Assembly: GCF_009176725.1 (NCBI RefSeq)
Contig: NZ_AP020337.1
Coordinates: 2,170,001 to 2,234,000, forward strand
Source of the DNA: Pseudomonas sp. KUIN-1
Lineage (GTDB): Bacteria > Pseudomonadota > Gammaproteobacteria > Pseudomonadales > Pseudomonadaceae
DNA: 64,000 nucleotides
Direction of reading: 5' to 3'
Part shown: positions 45,880-54,438 of the stretch, one piece after another
Layout of the letters: the number at the start of each line of letters is the position of its first letter
Position numbering within the stretch: position 1 is the stretch's first letter
Translations under genes and position numbers: made by a program
Notes under the pieces: model-generated
The model's input: only the letters and a program-made list of their open reading frames with translations
The model's database searches: none
Told to the model about the DNA's origin: nothing

Positions 45880-47052
45880 TCAGCCCCCGCTGCCGACAGA
45901 GGCGGGCACCAGCAGGCGCTCACCTTCATTCAGGCCGTCGAGTACCTGCACGCGCAGGCGGTCGCTGATGCCGGTGCGTACCTGACGGTTCTGCACCTCG
46001 CCATTGGCAGACAACACCTGGGCGGTCTGCCGATCGGTCTGCGCTCCGTTTCGCAACGCCGCGAGTGGCGCGGTAAGTGTGTTCTCGGCTTTATCGGCGA
46101 CGAAAAATATCTGCGCGGTCATTTCTGCCATCAGCGCCTGATCGCTGTTATCCACGTCCAGCAGCACGGTGTACAACACCACCCGGCCACCGCCGTTCTT
46201 GCGCGCACTGCTCGGGCTGCCGCCGCCCTGATTGGCTTGATCCAGCGGCCTGGGCGGTACTGGCAGGATCTGTCGCACGGTGCTGCTCCAGCGCCGGTTG
46301 CCGCCGCTCAGGGTGGTGAAATAGGCAGTCATGCCGGGTTTGACATGGCCGATATCGGCTTCCGAGACCTCGGCCCAGACCGTCATCGGCGACAAGCGGG
46401 CGATGCGCAGAATCAGCGGCGTCTGTTGTTGTGCGTTCAGCGTCTGGCCTTCACGTGCGTCGAGGGCCACCACTGTGCCGCTCATGGGCGCGAAAATACG
46501 GGTGTAGCCCAGCGCTGCTTCGTCGCTGCGCAGGGCGGCCTGGGCTTCGAGAATCTGCGCCTTGAACATGTCGACCCGTGCCTGGGTGGCGCGAAATTCC
46601 GATTCCGCAGCCTGCACGTCCTCGGCCCGCGTGGCACCGCCTGCGGCGAGGCGCTTCTGGCGCTGCTGCTTCTGTTCGGCCAGTTCGTGCAGCGCACGCT
46701 GTTCCTGCAATTGCGCCTTGAGGTTGTCGATGGCGTAGCGTGCGGCGTCGAGCTTGGCTTTTTGCGTCGAAGGATCGATTTCGACCAGCAAGTCGCCTTC
46801 CTTGACCTGATCGCCGACCTGCGCGTGAATCTTCATGATCTGCCCGCTGGCCTGCGAGCCCACGTCCACATAACTGCGCGGCTGCAGGGTACCCAGCGCC
46901 GTGACGCTGTTTTCGATCGTGCCGCGGGTCACCGTCACGGTTGCGGCGCTGTTTTTGCTGTCGGGCAGGATCTGCCAGGCACACACGGCAATGACCGGGA
47001 ACAGGCACAGCGCCACCAGGAGGGCGCGTCGAGGATGTCGAGAGCGTTTCAT
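45880..47052 (-). CDS. pvdR: PvdR, MacA-type periplasmic adaptor of the pyoverdine pump
   Basis: A 390-residue membrane-fusion protein. A basic N-terminus and one hydrophobic anchor (about 10-28) lead to a barrel/lipoyl region (SGQIMKIHAQVGDQVKEGDLL), a coiled-coil hairpin rich in Gln, Arg and Glu (about 105-160) and a second lipoyl half (YTRIFAPMSGTVV). It bridges PvdT and OpmQ. First gene of the operon, with an exact PvdS promoter 63 bp upstream. Confidence 0.92.
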   Translation of the reverse strand: MKRSRHPRRALLVALCLFPVIAVCAWQILPDSKNSAATVTVTRGTIENSVTALGTLQPRSYVDVGSQASGQIMKIHAQVGDQVKEGDLLVEIDPSTQKAKLDAARYAIDNLKAQLQEQRALHELAEQKQQRQKRLAAGGATRAEDVQAAESEFRATQARVDMFKAQILEAQAALRSDEAALGYTRIFAPMSGTVVALDAREGQTLNAQQQTPLILRIARLSPMTVWAEVSEADIGHVKPGMTAYFTTLSGGNRRWSSTVRQILPVPPRPLDQANQGGGSPSSARKNGGGRVVLYTVLLDVDNSDQALMAEMTAQIFFVADKAENTLTAPLAALRNGAQTDRQTAQVLSANGEVQNRQVRTGISDRLRVQVLDGLNEGERLLVPASVGSGG

Positions 47053-47115
47053 GCAGATTCCTGCGCTGGGAGATCAGTCGGTCGATGAACGACGGCCACG
47101 AGAGCTGCCCTTTAA

Positions 47116-47139
47116 ACGAGGCGTGCCGGCAGGAATTTA
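47116..47139 (-). promoter_or_regulatory. PvdS-type promoter of pvdRT-opmQ
   Basis: Minus-strand TAAAT (47139-47135), 16-base spacer, CGT (47118-47116). Exact match. It is followed by TTTA rather than the TC seen at other boxes. Confidence 0.8.
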
Positions 47140-47167
47140 GCGTCGATCACGGGTTGTCCGGTTCGGC

Positions 47168-47191
47168 TAAACATCAGCGTCCGTGTTCCGT
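47168..47191 (+). promoter_or_regulatory. PvdS-type promoter variant of pvdQ
   Basis: TAAAC at 47168-47172, 16-base spacer, CGT at 47189-47191: one mismatch to TAAAT-N16-CGT. It ends 47 bp before the pvdQ GTG start and lies back to back with the pvdR promoter. Confidence 0.6.
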
Positions 47192-47238
47192 TTAACGAGA
47201 GCGGCTAATTCGGGTCGTCTTGTCGAGTTGGAGTCAGC

Positions 47239-49578
47239 GTGATTATTTCCAGACCCCTGTGCGGTTTTCTGTTTGCAGGTCTTTCATTCGCTGTGAGTTT
47301 GCCCGCGCAAGCCTTGGTTGAGCCTGGAAATCAGGCGGCCAGGGCCGAGATCCGGCGTACCGGTTTTGGCGTGCCGCATATCGTTGCCGCCAATGAGCGC
47401 GGCCTGGGTTACGGCATCGGTTATGCCTATGCGCAGGACAACCTGTGCCTGCTGGCCAATGAGGTGGTCACCGTCAATGGCCAGCGCTCGCGCTATTTCG
47501 GCCCGGACAAGGCGACCCTTGAGCAGCGCAACAACATGGCCAGCGACCTGCTGTTCCAGTGGCTCAATACGCCGCAGGCACTGGCGGATTTCTGGAATGC
47601 GCAGCCGCTGGAGATTCGCCAGTTGATGCAGGGTTATGTCGCCGGTTACAACCGTTCGCTGGCCGAGCAGACCACCCAAGGCCTGCCGCAACCCTGTGCG
47701 GCCGAGTGGGTTCGACCGATCAGCACCGATGATCTGCTGCGTTTGACCCGCCGCCTGCTGGTCGAGGGGGGCGTTGGGCAGTTTGCCGAAGCGCTGGCCG
47801 GTGCCACGCCGCCTGCACAGCAAAAACCACTGCAGGTCGATGCTCAGCAGGCTCAGGCGCTGCAACTGGCCGCTGCGCGTAACCAGCGTTTTGCTCTGGA
47901 ACGCGGCAGCAATGCCGTGGCAATAGGACGCGAGCTGTCCGCCAACGGACGCGGCATGCTGTTGGCTAATCCGCATTTCCCATGGGGCGGCGGCATGCGT
48001 TTCTATCAAATGCACCTGACCATTCCCGGCAAGCTCGATGTGATGGGCGCAGCGTTGCCGGGTTTGCCGCTGATCAATATCGGTTTCAACCGGCATCTGG
48101 CCTGGAGCCATACCGTCGACACGTCGAAACACTTCACGCTGCATCGCCTGCAGCTCGACCCGAAGGATTCCACCCGTTACCTGCTGGACGGCCAATCGGT
48201 TGTCATGGGCAAGCAGCAGGTGAGTGTCGACGTGAAGCAAGCGGATGGCAGCCTGAAGTCGGTGCCACGCATCGTCTATTCGTCCCGGTTCGGTCCGGTG
48301 GTGCAGTGGCCGGGCAAGCTGGACTGGGACAGCAAATTCGCCTACAGCCTGCGCGATGCCAATCTGCAGAATGATCGGGTGTTGCAGCAGTGGTATGCGA
48401 TGGACAAGGCCGACAGCCTCAAGGCGTTTCAGGATTCGGTACACAAGATCCAGGGCATCCCGTGGGTCAACACCCTGGCGGTGGATGCCCAGGGGCAGGC
48501 GCTGTACATGAACCTCTCGGTGGTGCCGAACGTTGATGCCGCCAGGCTTGCCCGATGCAGTGATCCGCGCATCGGCACAGAGCTGATCGTGCTCGACGGC
48601 TCGCGCAGTGAATGCAACTGGGAGGTCTCCGCAGAGGCAGCACAAGCCGGCATCTATCCGTCCTCGCGCCAGCCGCAGTTGCTGCGGACCGATTTCGTGC
48701 AGCATTCCAACGATTCGGCGTGGATGGTCAATCCCGCTGCGCCGCTGCAGGGCTTTTCGCCGCTGATCAGCCAGGACGGCCAGCCGCTCGGCCAACGTGC
48801 ACGTTTTGCCCTGGATCGGCTGGGCAGCCTGAAGACGGCGGGCAAGATCAGCGTCGAGAACCTGCAAGCGATGGTCATGGACAACGAGGTCTATCAGGCC
48901 GTGCAAGTGCTGCCGGATCTGCTCACATTCTGCGCCTCGGAGCTGGGTGACGACGCTGCCCGTCTGGCACCGTTGTGCGCTGCACTGAAAGACTGGGACG
49001 GGCGCGCTGACCTGAACAGTGGCATCGGCTTCGTGTACTTCCAGAAGATCATGACATCCATGCAAGCTGTTGCCTCACGCTGGCGCGTCGCGTTCGACCC
49101 GCAGGACCCGGTTCACACGCCGAGCGGGCTGGCGATTGAGAACCCTCAGGTCGCCACTGCATTGCGCGCTGCCATGTTGGCCGCAGTGGATGAAGTGGCC
49201 AAAGCAGGACTCTCGGCAGGCAGTAAATGGGGCAACATTCAGGTCTCCAGCATCAGCGGCAAGCAGATCCCGATTCACGGCGGGCCGGCCGGGCTGGGCG
49301 TCTACAACGCCATGCAGACAATCGCTGGCAAGGACGGCAAGCGCGAGGTGGTCAGTGGCACCAGCTACCTGCAGGTGGTGACGTTCGACGAGCAGGGCCC
49401 CAAGGCGCAGGGTCTACTGGCGTTCTCGGAGTCGAGCAATCCACAGTCAGCCCATTCAAGCGACCAGACTGAGGCGTTTTCAAAAAAGCGGTGGCAGGCG
49501 TTGCCGTTCACTGAACAGCAGATCAAGGCTGATCCTGCGTATGAGGTGCAGGTGATAAGCGAGGGGGCCAATCGCTGA
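47239..49578 (+). CDS. pvdQ: PvdQ, periplasmic acylase (Ntn-hydrolase)
   Basis: A 779-residue penicillin-acylase-family precursor. Signal peptide to about LPAQA (residue 25); the alpha chain ends before Ser224 in ERGSNAVAIG, where self-cleavage frees the catalytic serine of the beta chain; FNRHLAWSHT, typical of the beta chain, follows. PvdQ removes the fatty-acid tail from the ferribactin precursor; related enzymes also cleave long-chain acyl-homoserine lactones. The start is GTG, preceded by TTGGAG. It has its own PvdS-like promoter, divergent from pvdR. Confidence 0.92.
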   Translation: MIISRPLCGFLFAGLSFAVSLPAQALVEPGNQAARAEIRRTGFGVPHIVAANERGLGYGIGYAYAQDNLCLLANEVVTVNGQRSRYFGPDKATLEQRNNMASDLLFQWLNTPQALADFWNAQPLEIRQLMQGYVAGYNRSLAEQTTQGLPQPCAAEWVRPISTDDLLRLTRRLLVEGGVGQFAEALAGATPPAQQKPLQVDAQQAQALQLAAARNQRFALERGSNAVAIGRELSANGRGMLLANPHFPWGGGMRFYQMHLTIPGKLDVMGAALPGLPLINIGFNRHLAWSHTVDTSKHFTLHRLQLDPKDSTRYLLDGQSVVMGKQQVSVDVKQADGSLKSVPRIVYSSRFGPVVQWPGKLDWDSKFAYSLRDANLQNDRVLQQWYAMDKADSLKAFQDSVHKIQGIPWVNTLAVDAQGQALYMNLSVVPNVDAARLARCSDPRIGTELIVLDGSRSECNWEVSAEAAQAGIYPSSRQPQLLRTDFVQHSNDSAWMVNPAAPLQGFSPLISQDGQPLGQRARFALDRLGSLKTAGKISVENLQAMVMDNEVYQAVQVLPDLLTFCASELGDDAARLAPLCAALKDWDGRADLNSGIGFVYFQKIMTSMQAVASRWRVAFDPQDPVHTPSGLAIENPQVATALRAAMLAAVDEVAKAGLSAGSKWGNIQVSSISGKQIPIHGGPAGLGVYNAMQTIAGKDGKREVVSGTSYLQVVTFDEQGPKAQGLLAFSESSNPQSAHSSDQTEAFSKKRWQALPFTEQQIKADPAYEVQVISEGANR

Positions 49579-49590
49579 AAGAGGCAAGAA

Positions 49591-49621
49591 AAGCGTTTGG
49601 GCCATGCGGCCCAAATGCGCT
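49591..49621. terminator. Hairpin between convergent pvdQ and small gene
   Basis: Arms AAGCG-TTTGGGCC and GGCCCAAA-TG-CGCTT around an ATGC loop. On the minus strand it is followed by a T-rich stretch (CTTTTCTT), so it fits the small minus-strand gene best; it may serve both. Confidence 0.6.
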
Positions 49622-49630
49622 TGCCGGGAA

Positions 49631-49942
49631 TCAGCCGCCGGGTGTATCGATGTCGGCGTCAACACCCGTGGTTGGCTGATGATTGCGTAAGTCCTCGGTT
49701 TTTTCTTCCGGCTCATGGTCAGGCACATAGGCGCTGTCGCTGGTTGACTGGCTCTGCGACTGAGTCTGTGACTGGCTGGGGGAAGGCGTCTGGCCCTGGC
49801 TCTGGCCATTGCCCTTTTCAGTCTCGGGTTTCACGTCCCCGACTTGCGGCTCGATTGCCGGATCGTTGCGGTCCGGGCCCGGGCTGGCAGGTGCGTCCTG
49901 ATTTGGCGTCGGTTCTTTCTGACGTTGCGGTTCGATAGACAT
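49631..49942 (-). CDS. Small Gln/Ser-rich hydrophilic protein of unknown function
   Basis: A 103-residue protein with no hydrophobic segment and no domain I recognise. It is rich in Pro, Glu, Asp, Gln and Ser, with a run of alternating Ser/Gln (about residues 52-68), and is probably disordered. A GAGG ribosome site precedes the ATG, and a hairpin terminator follows the stop, which support a real gene. It ends convergently with pvdQ; no link to pyoverdine is evident. Confidence 0.65.
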   Translation of the reverse strand: MSIEPQRQKEPTPNQDAPASPGPDRNDPAIEPQVGDVKPETEKGNGQSQGQTPSPSQSQTQSQSQSTSDSAYVPDHEPEEKTEDLRNHQPTTGVDADIDTPGG

Positions 49943-50027
49943 GAGTACCTCGATATCTGGTTCAGAAAATGTGCTGACAGAGTTTCGAGGCAGGTTTTTT
50001 CAGATCGTTCGATGGAAAGTGCCCAGC

Positions 50028-50124
50028 GGAGCTGGGAGCTGGGAGCTGGGAGCTACAAGCTACAAGCTACAAGCTTCAAGAAAAAGCAGAACCGCTCTTG
50101 CTTGCAGCTTGCAGCTTGCAGCTT
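50028..50124. repeat. Heptamer tandem repeats in inverted arrangement
   Basis: Three runs of 7-bp units: GGGAGCT (three in a row), GCTACAA (three) and, on the other side of a spacer, GCTTGCA (three). The last two runs are partly complementary, so a long imperfect hairpin is possible. It lies between the small gene and the end of the aminotransferase gene and may act as a transcription end for the latter. Confidence 0.75.
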
Positions 50125-50129
50125 AAAAC

Positions 50130-51326
50130 TTAAAGAACCTGCTTGATCGCATCACACACTACGTCGATGTTCTTCTGATTCAGCGCGGCCACGCAGATAC
50201 GGCCGGTGTCCAGCGCGTAGATGCCGAACTCGCTGCGCAGGCGCTGGGCCTGTTCGGCGGTCAGGCCGGAGTAGGAAAACATGCCGCACTGACGAGCGAC
50301 GAAGCTGAAGTCCTGACCGGCCGGGTTATCAGCCAGACGCTCGACCATCGCCTTGCGCATGCCCTGGATGCGCAGACGCATTTCGCCCAGTTCCTCTTCC
50401 CACATTGCACGCAACGTCGGGTCGTTAAGCACCGCCGCGGAGATGATCGCACCGTGGGTCGGCGGGTTGGAGTAGTTGGTGCGGATCACGCGTTTGACCT
50501 GGGACAGGACGCGAGTGGTTTCTTCCTTCGATTCGGTGATGATCGACAGCGCGCCGACGCGTTCGCCATACAGCGACAGCGATTTGGAGAACGAGCTGGA
50601 GGCGAAGAAGGTCAGGCCCGACTCGGCAAACAGGCGCACTGCCAGCGCATCTTCCTGAATACCCTGACCGAAGCCTTGGTAGGCCATGTCCAGAAACGGC
50701 ACGTGGCCCTTGGCCTTGACCACTTCCAGCACTTTTTTCCAGTCATCCAGGCTCAGGTCGACGCCGGTCGGGTTGTGGCAGCAGGCGTGCAACACCACCA
50801 CCGAGTTGTTCGGCAGGTTGTGCAGGTCTTCGAGCATGCCGGCACGGTTCACGTCGTGAGTGGCAGCGTCGTAGTAGCGATAGTTCTGCACCGCAAAGCC
50901 TGCGGTTTCGAACAGCGCACGGTGGTTTTCCCAGCTCGGGTCGCTGATGGCGACGACGGCATCGGGCAGCAGCTGCTTGAGGAAATCGGCACCGATCTTC
51001 AGTGCGCCGGTGCCGCCGACCGATTGGGTGGTCAGCACGCGGCCCGAGGCGATCAGCGGCGAATCAGCGCCCAGCAACAGTTTTTGCACGGCCTGGTCAT
51101 AGGCGGCAATACCGTCGATCGGCAGGTAGCCACGCGGAGCATGCTGGGCCACGCGGACCTTCTCGGCTTCGGCCACGGCGCGCAGCAGGGGAATGCGCCC
51201 GTCTTCATCACAGTAGACGCCTACGCCAAGGTTGACCTTGGTGCTGCGGGTGTCGGCGTTGAAGGCTTCGTTGATACCCAGGATCGGATCGCGGGGTGCC
51301 ATTTCGACAGCGGAAAACAGGCTCAT
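50130..51326 (-). CDS. tyrB: Aromatic/aspartate-type amino acid aminotransferase
   Basis: A 398-residue class-I PLP aminotransferase, the usual length of AspC/TyrB proteins. It shows the substrate-binding stretch near the start (GVGVYCDEDG), HACCHNPTGVD, and the PLP Lys in SSSFSKSLSLYGERVG. It moves amino groups between aspartate or aromatic amino acids and 2-oxo acids. I chose MSLFSAVEMAPRDPI as the start by comparison with family members; the upstream in-frame stretch is not protein-like. Whether tyrosine/phenylalanine or aspartate is the main substrate cannot be settled, so the symbol is tentative. Confidence 0.85.
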   Translation of the reverse strand: MSLFSAVEMAPRDPILGINEAFNADTRSTKVNLGVGVYCDEDGRIPLLRAVAEAEKVRVAQHAPRGYLPIDGIAAYDQAVQKLLLGADSPLIASGRVLTTQSVGGTGALKIGADFLKQLLPDAVVAISDPSWENHRALFETAGFAVQNYRYYDAATHDVNRAGMLEDLHNLPNNSVVVLHACCHNPTGVDLSLDDWKKVLEVVKAKGHVPFLDMAYQGFGQGIQEDALAVRLFAESGLTFFASSSFSKSLSLYGERVGALSIITESKEETTRVLSQVKRVIRTNYSNPPTHGAIISAAVLNDPTLRAMWEEELGEMRLRIQGMRKAMVERLADNPAGQDFSFVARQCGMFSYSGLTAEQAQRLRSEFGIYALDTGRICVAALNQKNIDVVCDAIKQVL

Positions 51327-51727
51327 GGTGCGGCGGCTCTTGGTGAAGAGTGGGAAGGGGACACGCTGAGGCTCGATGCGCCAAAGCGGTGCGCAAACAG
51401 AGCGTAGTATAGAGAGCATCCCCTCGGTGATCGACAGTGCAGGGCGGGTTTTTTACAGGTTTTTGCGCATATTTGTAGAACGTTCGTTCGGTTAAAACCT
51501 CAATGCTTTAAGTGGATGCCTTGAAAGGCTGATATATGACTCCATCTATTAGCCATCACTTCAAAACATCGCACGCCTGCTTCCCGGCGGGAACGGCTGT
51601 TTGCGATGATTTCGTCATGGCGCGCCGTCATGCGCCGACGAATATTTCCAGTTGTGCCGTCGAGGCGGTCAGGTCGCGGAAAGATTCACGCGAACCCGTC
51701 ACACGCGCACCATTCAAGAGGTCAGTT
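51327..51727. other. Divergent intergenic region without recognised gene
   Basis: This 401-bp gap separates the aminotransferase and uvrB genes. I see no gene, no repeat and no convincing promoter or LexA-type operator (CTG-N10-CAG) in it; it must hold the promoters of both genes. An in-frame extension of uvrB from 51536 exists but is not protein-like. Confidence 0.5.
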
Positions 51728-53743
51728 ATGTCCGAGTTCCAGCTCGTTACCCGCTTTGAGCCAGCCGGCGATCAGCCCGAGGCCATTCGCCAACTGGTCG
51801 AAGGGATCGACGCAGGGCTCGCGCACCAGACCTTGCTCGGGGTGACCGGCTCGGGCAAGACGTTCAGCATCGCCAACGTGATTTCCCAGATCAAGCGTCC
51901 GACGCTGGTGCTGGCACCGAACAAGACCCTGGCCGCGCAGTTGTATGGCGAATTCAAGGCGTTTTTCCCGAACAACGCCGTGGAGTACTTCGTTTCCTAC
52001 TACGACTACTACCAGCCCGAAGCCTATGTGCCGTCGTCCGACACCTTCATCGAGAAGGATGCGTCGATCAACGACCACATCGAACAGATGCGCCTGTCGG
52101 CGACCAAGGCGCTGCTGGAGCGCAAGGATGCGATCATCGTCACCACGGTGTCGTGCATTTACGGTCTGGGCAGTCCGGAAACCTATCTGCGCATGGTCAT
52201 GCACATCGATCGCGGCGACAAACTCGATCAGCGTGCCTTGCTGCGCCGCCTGGCCGATCTGCAATACACCCGTAACGACATGGACTTTGCCCGTGCGACC
52301 TTCCGGGTGCGCGGCGACGTGATCGACATCTACCCGGCCGAATCCGATCTGGAAGCGATCCGGGTCGAACTGTTCGATGACGAGGTCGAGAGCCTGTCGG
52401 CGTTCGATCCGCTGACCGGCGAGGTGATCCGCAAGCTGCCGCGCTTCACCTTCTATCCGAAAAGCCACTACGTTACCCCGCGCGAAACGCTGATCGAGGC
52501 GATGGAAAACATCAAGGTCGAGCTGCAGGAGCGCCTCGAATACCTGCGCAGCCAGAACAAACTGGTGGAAGCCCAGCGTCTTGAGCAACGCACCCGTTTC
52601 GATCTGGAAATGATGCTCGAGCTGGGTTACTGCAACGGTATCGAAAACTACTCGCGCTACCTGTCGGGCCGTCCGTCCGGTGCGCCGCCACCAACCTTGT
52701 TTGACTACCTGCCCCCCGATGCCTTGCTGGTGATCGACGAATCCCACGTCAGCGTGCCGCAGGTCGGCGCGATGTACAAAGGTGACCGTTCGCGCAAGGA
52801 AACCCTGGTCGAGTACGGCTTCCGCCTGCCGTCGGCACTGGATAACCGGCCGATGCGCTTCGATGAGTGGGAGGCGATCAGCCCGCAGACCATTTTCGTC
52901 TCGGCGACTCCGGGTAACTACGAGGCCGAGCACGCTGGGCGTATCGTCGAGCAAGTGGTGCGTCCGACCGGCCTGGTGGACCCGCAGATCGAGATTCGTC
53001 CGGCGCTGACTCAGGTCGACGACCTGCTGTCGGAAATTCACAAGCGTGCTGCGCTTGAGGAACGGGTACTGGTCACCACGCTGACCAAACGCATGTCCGA
53101 GGATTTGACCGACTACCTGAGTGACCACGGCGTGCGGGTGCGCTACCTGCACTCGGACATCGATACGGTGGAACGTGTCGAAATCATCCGTGACCTGCGA
53201 CTGGGGACGTTCGACGTGCTGGTGGGCATCAACCTGCTGCGCGAAGGTCTGGACATGCCTGAAGTGTCACTGGTGGCGATTCTCGATGCCGACAAGGAAG
53301 GCTTCCTGCGCTCCGACCGTTCGCTGATCCAGACCATTGGCCGGGCGGCACGGAACCTCAACGGCCGGGCGATTCTGTATGCCGACCGGATTACCGGCTC
53401 GATGGAGCGCGCCATCGGCGAGACCGAGCGACGTCGCGAGAAGCAGATCGCCTTCAACCTGGAACACGGTATTACGCCCAAAGGCGTATTCAAGGACGTC
53501 GCCGACATCATGGAAGGCGCCACCGTGCCTGGCTCGCGCAGCAAGAAGCGCAAAGGCATGGCCAAAGCCGCCGAAGAAAACGCCCGCTACGAGAACGAAC
53601 TGCGCTCGCCGAGCGAGATCAACAAACGCATTCGCCAACTGGAAGAAAAAATGTACCAACTGGCCCGCGACCTGGAATTCGAAGCCGCTGCGCAGATGCG
53701 CGACGAAATCAGCAAACTGCGCGAGCGCTTGCTGGCGGTTTGA
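51728..53743 (+). CDS. uvrB: UvrB, excinuclease ABC subunit B
   Basis: A 671-residue damage-recognition helicase of nucleotide excision repair. Walker A GVTGSGKT at 38-45, the beta-hairpin region [12 protein letters not shown], DEYxxH-type motif [11 protein letters not shown], helicase motifs ([14 protein letters not shown] and QTIGRAARN) and a C-terminal UVR motif ([27 protein letters not shown] split region) are all present. It loads onto DNA with UvrA and positions UvrC. The start is fixed by [12 protein letters not shown] and an AGAGG ribosome site. Confidence 0.96.
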   Translation: MSEFQLVTRFEPAGDQPEAIRQLVEGIDAGLAHQTLLGVTGSGKTFSIANVISQIKRPTLVLAPNKTLAAQLYGEFKAFFPNNAVEYFVSYYDYYQPEAYVPSSDTFIEKDASINDHIEQMRLSATKALLERKDAIIVTTVSCIYGLGSPETYLRMVMHIDRGDKLDQRALLRRLADLQYTRNDMDFARATFRVRGDVIDIYPAESDLEAIRVELFDDEVESLSAFDPLTGEVIRKLPRFTFYPKSHYVTPRETLIEAMENIKVELQERLEYLRSQNKLVEAQRLEQRTRFDLEMMLELGYCNGIENYSRYLSGRPSGAPPPTLFDYLPPDALLVIDESHVSVPQVGAMYKGDRSRKETLVEYGFRLPSALDNRPMRFDEWEAISPQTIFVSATPGNYEAEHAGRIVEQVVRPTGLVDPQIEIRPALTQVDDLLSEIHKRAALEERVLVTTLTKRMSEDLTDYLSDHGVRVRYLHSDIDTVERVEIIRDLRLGTFDVLVGINLLREGLDMPEVSLVAILDADKEGFLRSDRSLIQTIGRAARNLNGRAILYADRITGSMERAIGETERRREKQIAFNLEHGITPKGVFKDVADIMEGATVPGSRSKKRKGMAKAAEENARYENELRSPSEINKRIRQLEEKMYQLARDLEFEAAAQMRDEISKLRERLLAV

Positions 53744-53779
53744 TTGGCTAGCCGACTCTCGCGTCAATCCGCGTTGATC

Positions 53780-53895
53780 ATCGTGCCAATGCTCTGCGTT
53801 GGCATGCCGTTGTCAAATCTCAATCCACCTGACAGAACTGCCGTGTGACGCGGAGCGTCACGAACTGCATTCCCACGCGGAGCGTGAGGAACGAT
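53780..53895 (+). repeat. Four-palindrome repeat with divergent centre
   Basis: Starts ATCGTGCC and ends GGAACGAT. The second palindrome is replaced by CTCAATCCACCTGACA. The right half (from 53818) recurs as a direct repeat at 54201-54280. Confidence 0.75.
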
Positions 53896-54007
53896 AGTCA
53901 TCAACTCCCGAGCCGTGCCTTTAGCCAAATTGCCCTAAAGTGCTTTTTGAGCGCGATGGCACAGACGACGCAGAGTGCGACGTAAGTGACGGCTGAGTCC
54001 TGGCTCT

Positions 54008-54180
54008 GATCCGGGGGTAGCCTGGCAGGACGCCAGGCTAGCCGCACCGGACCATGGATGGTCCGTTGCGGCGACCCCCGGATCAGTGTCAGGGCGAAGG
54101 AACCCGACGAAGTCGGGCCGGAAACAGGAGCGAGGGGGTTTGCCTACTTTGGCCCCATCAAAGTAGGTCGCCGAGGGGCG
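54008..54180. repeat. Multi-hairpin element between uvrB and gltX
   Basis: Perfect stems in sequence: an outer stem GATCCGGGGG (54008-54017) with CCCCCGGATC (54075-54084), enclosing TAGCCTGGC/GCCAGGCTA (54018-54040) and GGACCAT/ATGGTCC (54049-54064); then CCCGAC/GTCGGG (54103-54117), CTACTTTG/CAAAGTAG (54144-54166) and CGCC/GGCG (54169-54180). No protein is evident. Similar hairpin-rich stretches occur repeatedly in Pseudomonas genomes as far as I recall. Together with flanking repeats it fills most of the 695-bp gap 53744-54438. Confidence 0.7.
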
Positions 54181-54200
54181 AAAAGGTGACCTGAGCCGAA

Positions 54201-54280
54201 CCTCAATCCACCTGACATCGCAGAACCGCTTTGTGACGCAGAGCGTCACGAACTGCATTCCCACGCGGAGCGTGCGGAAC
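54201..54280 (+). repeat. Four-palindrome repeat, right half, direct copy
   Basis: CTCAATCCACCTGACA followed by the GACGC-AGA-GCGTC palindrome and the GGAGCGTG end. It repeats 53818-53895 in the same orientation, so the multi-hairpin element is bracketed by direct repeats of about 78 bp. Confidence 0.75.
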
Positions 54281-54438
54281 AAGAACTATCGTGGCTTGAA
54301 GCCTTTTTTCAGCACCCATCGGGCCCTGTGAGCAGCGCTGAGCGCGGAGCGCGAACGCAATCACATTGCCCGTGCTGGAGCCCCATGCCCCCGGCCTGTT
54401 AACATTCCGCGCTTGATCGACCTCATTCGGGATTTTCC

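Noticed and set aside
45193..47088. A 631-codon plus-strand frame opposite pvdT and pvdR
   Set aside because: pvdR and pvdT on the minus strand have complete family motifs; the opposite frame has none.
50028..50124. CRISPR array
   Set aside because: The units are 7 bp and directly adjacent, with no spacers and no cas genes nearby.
51536..51727. N-terminal extension of UvrB by 64 residues
   Set aside because: UvrB proteins start at [16 protein letters not shown] sequence; a good ribosome site lies just before that ATG.
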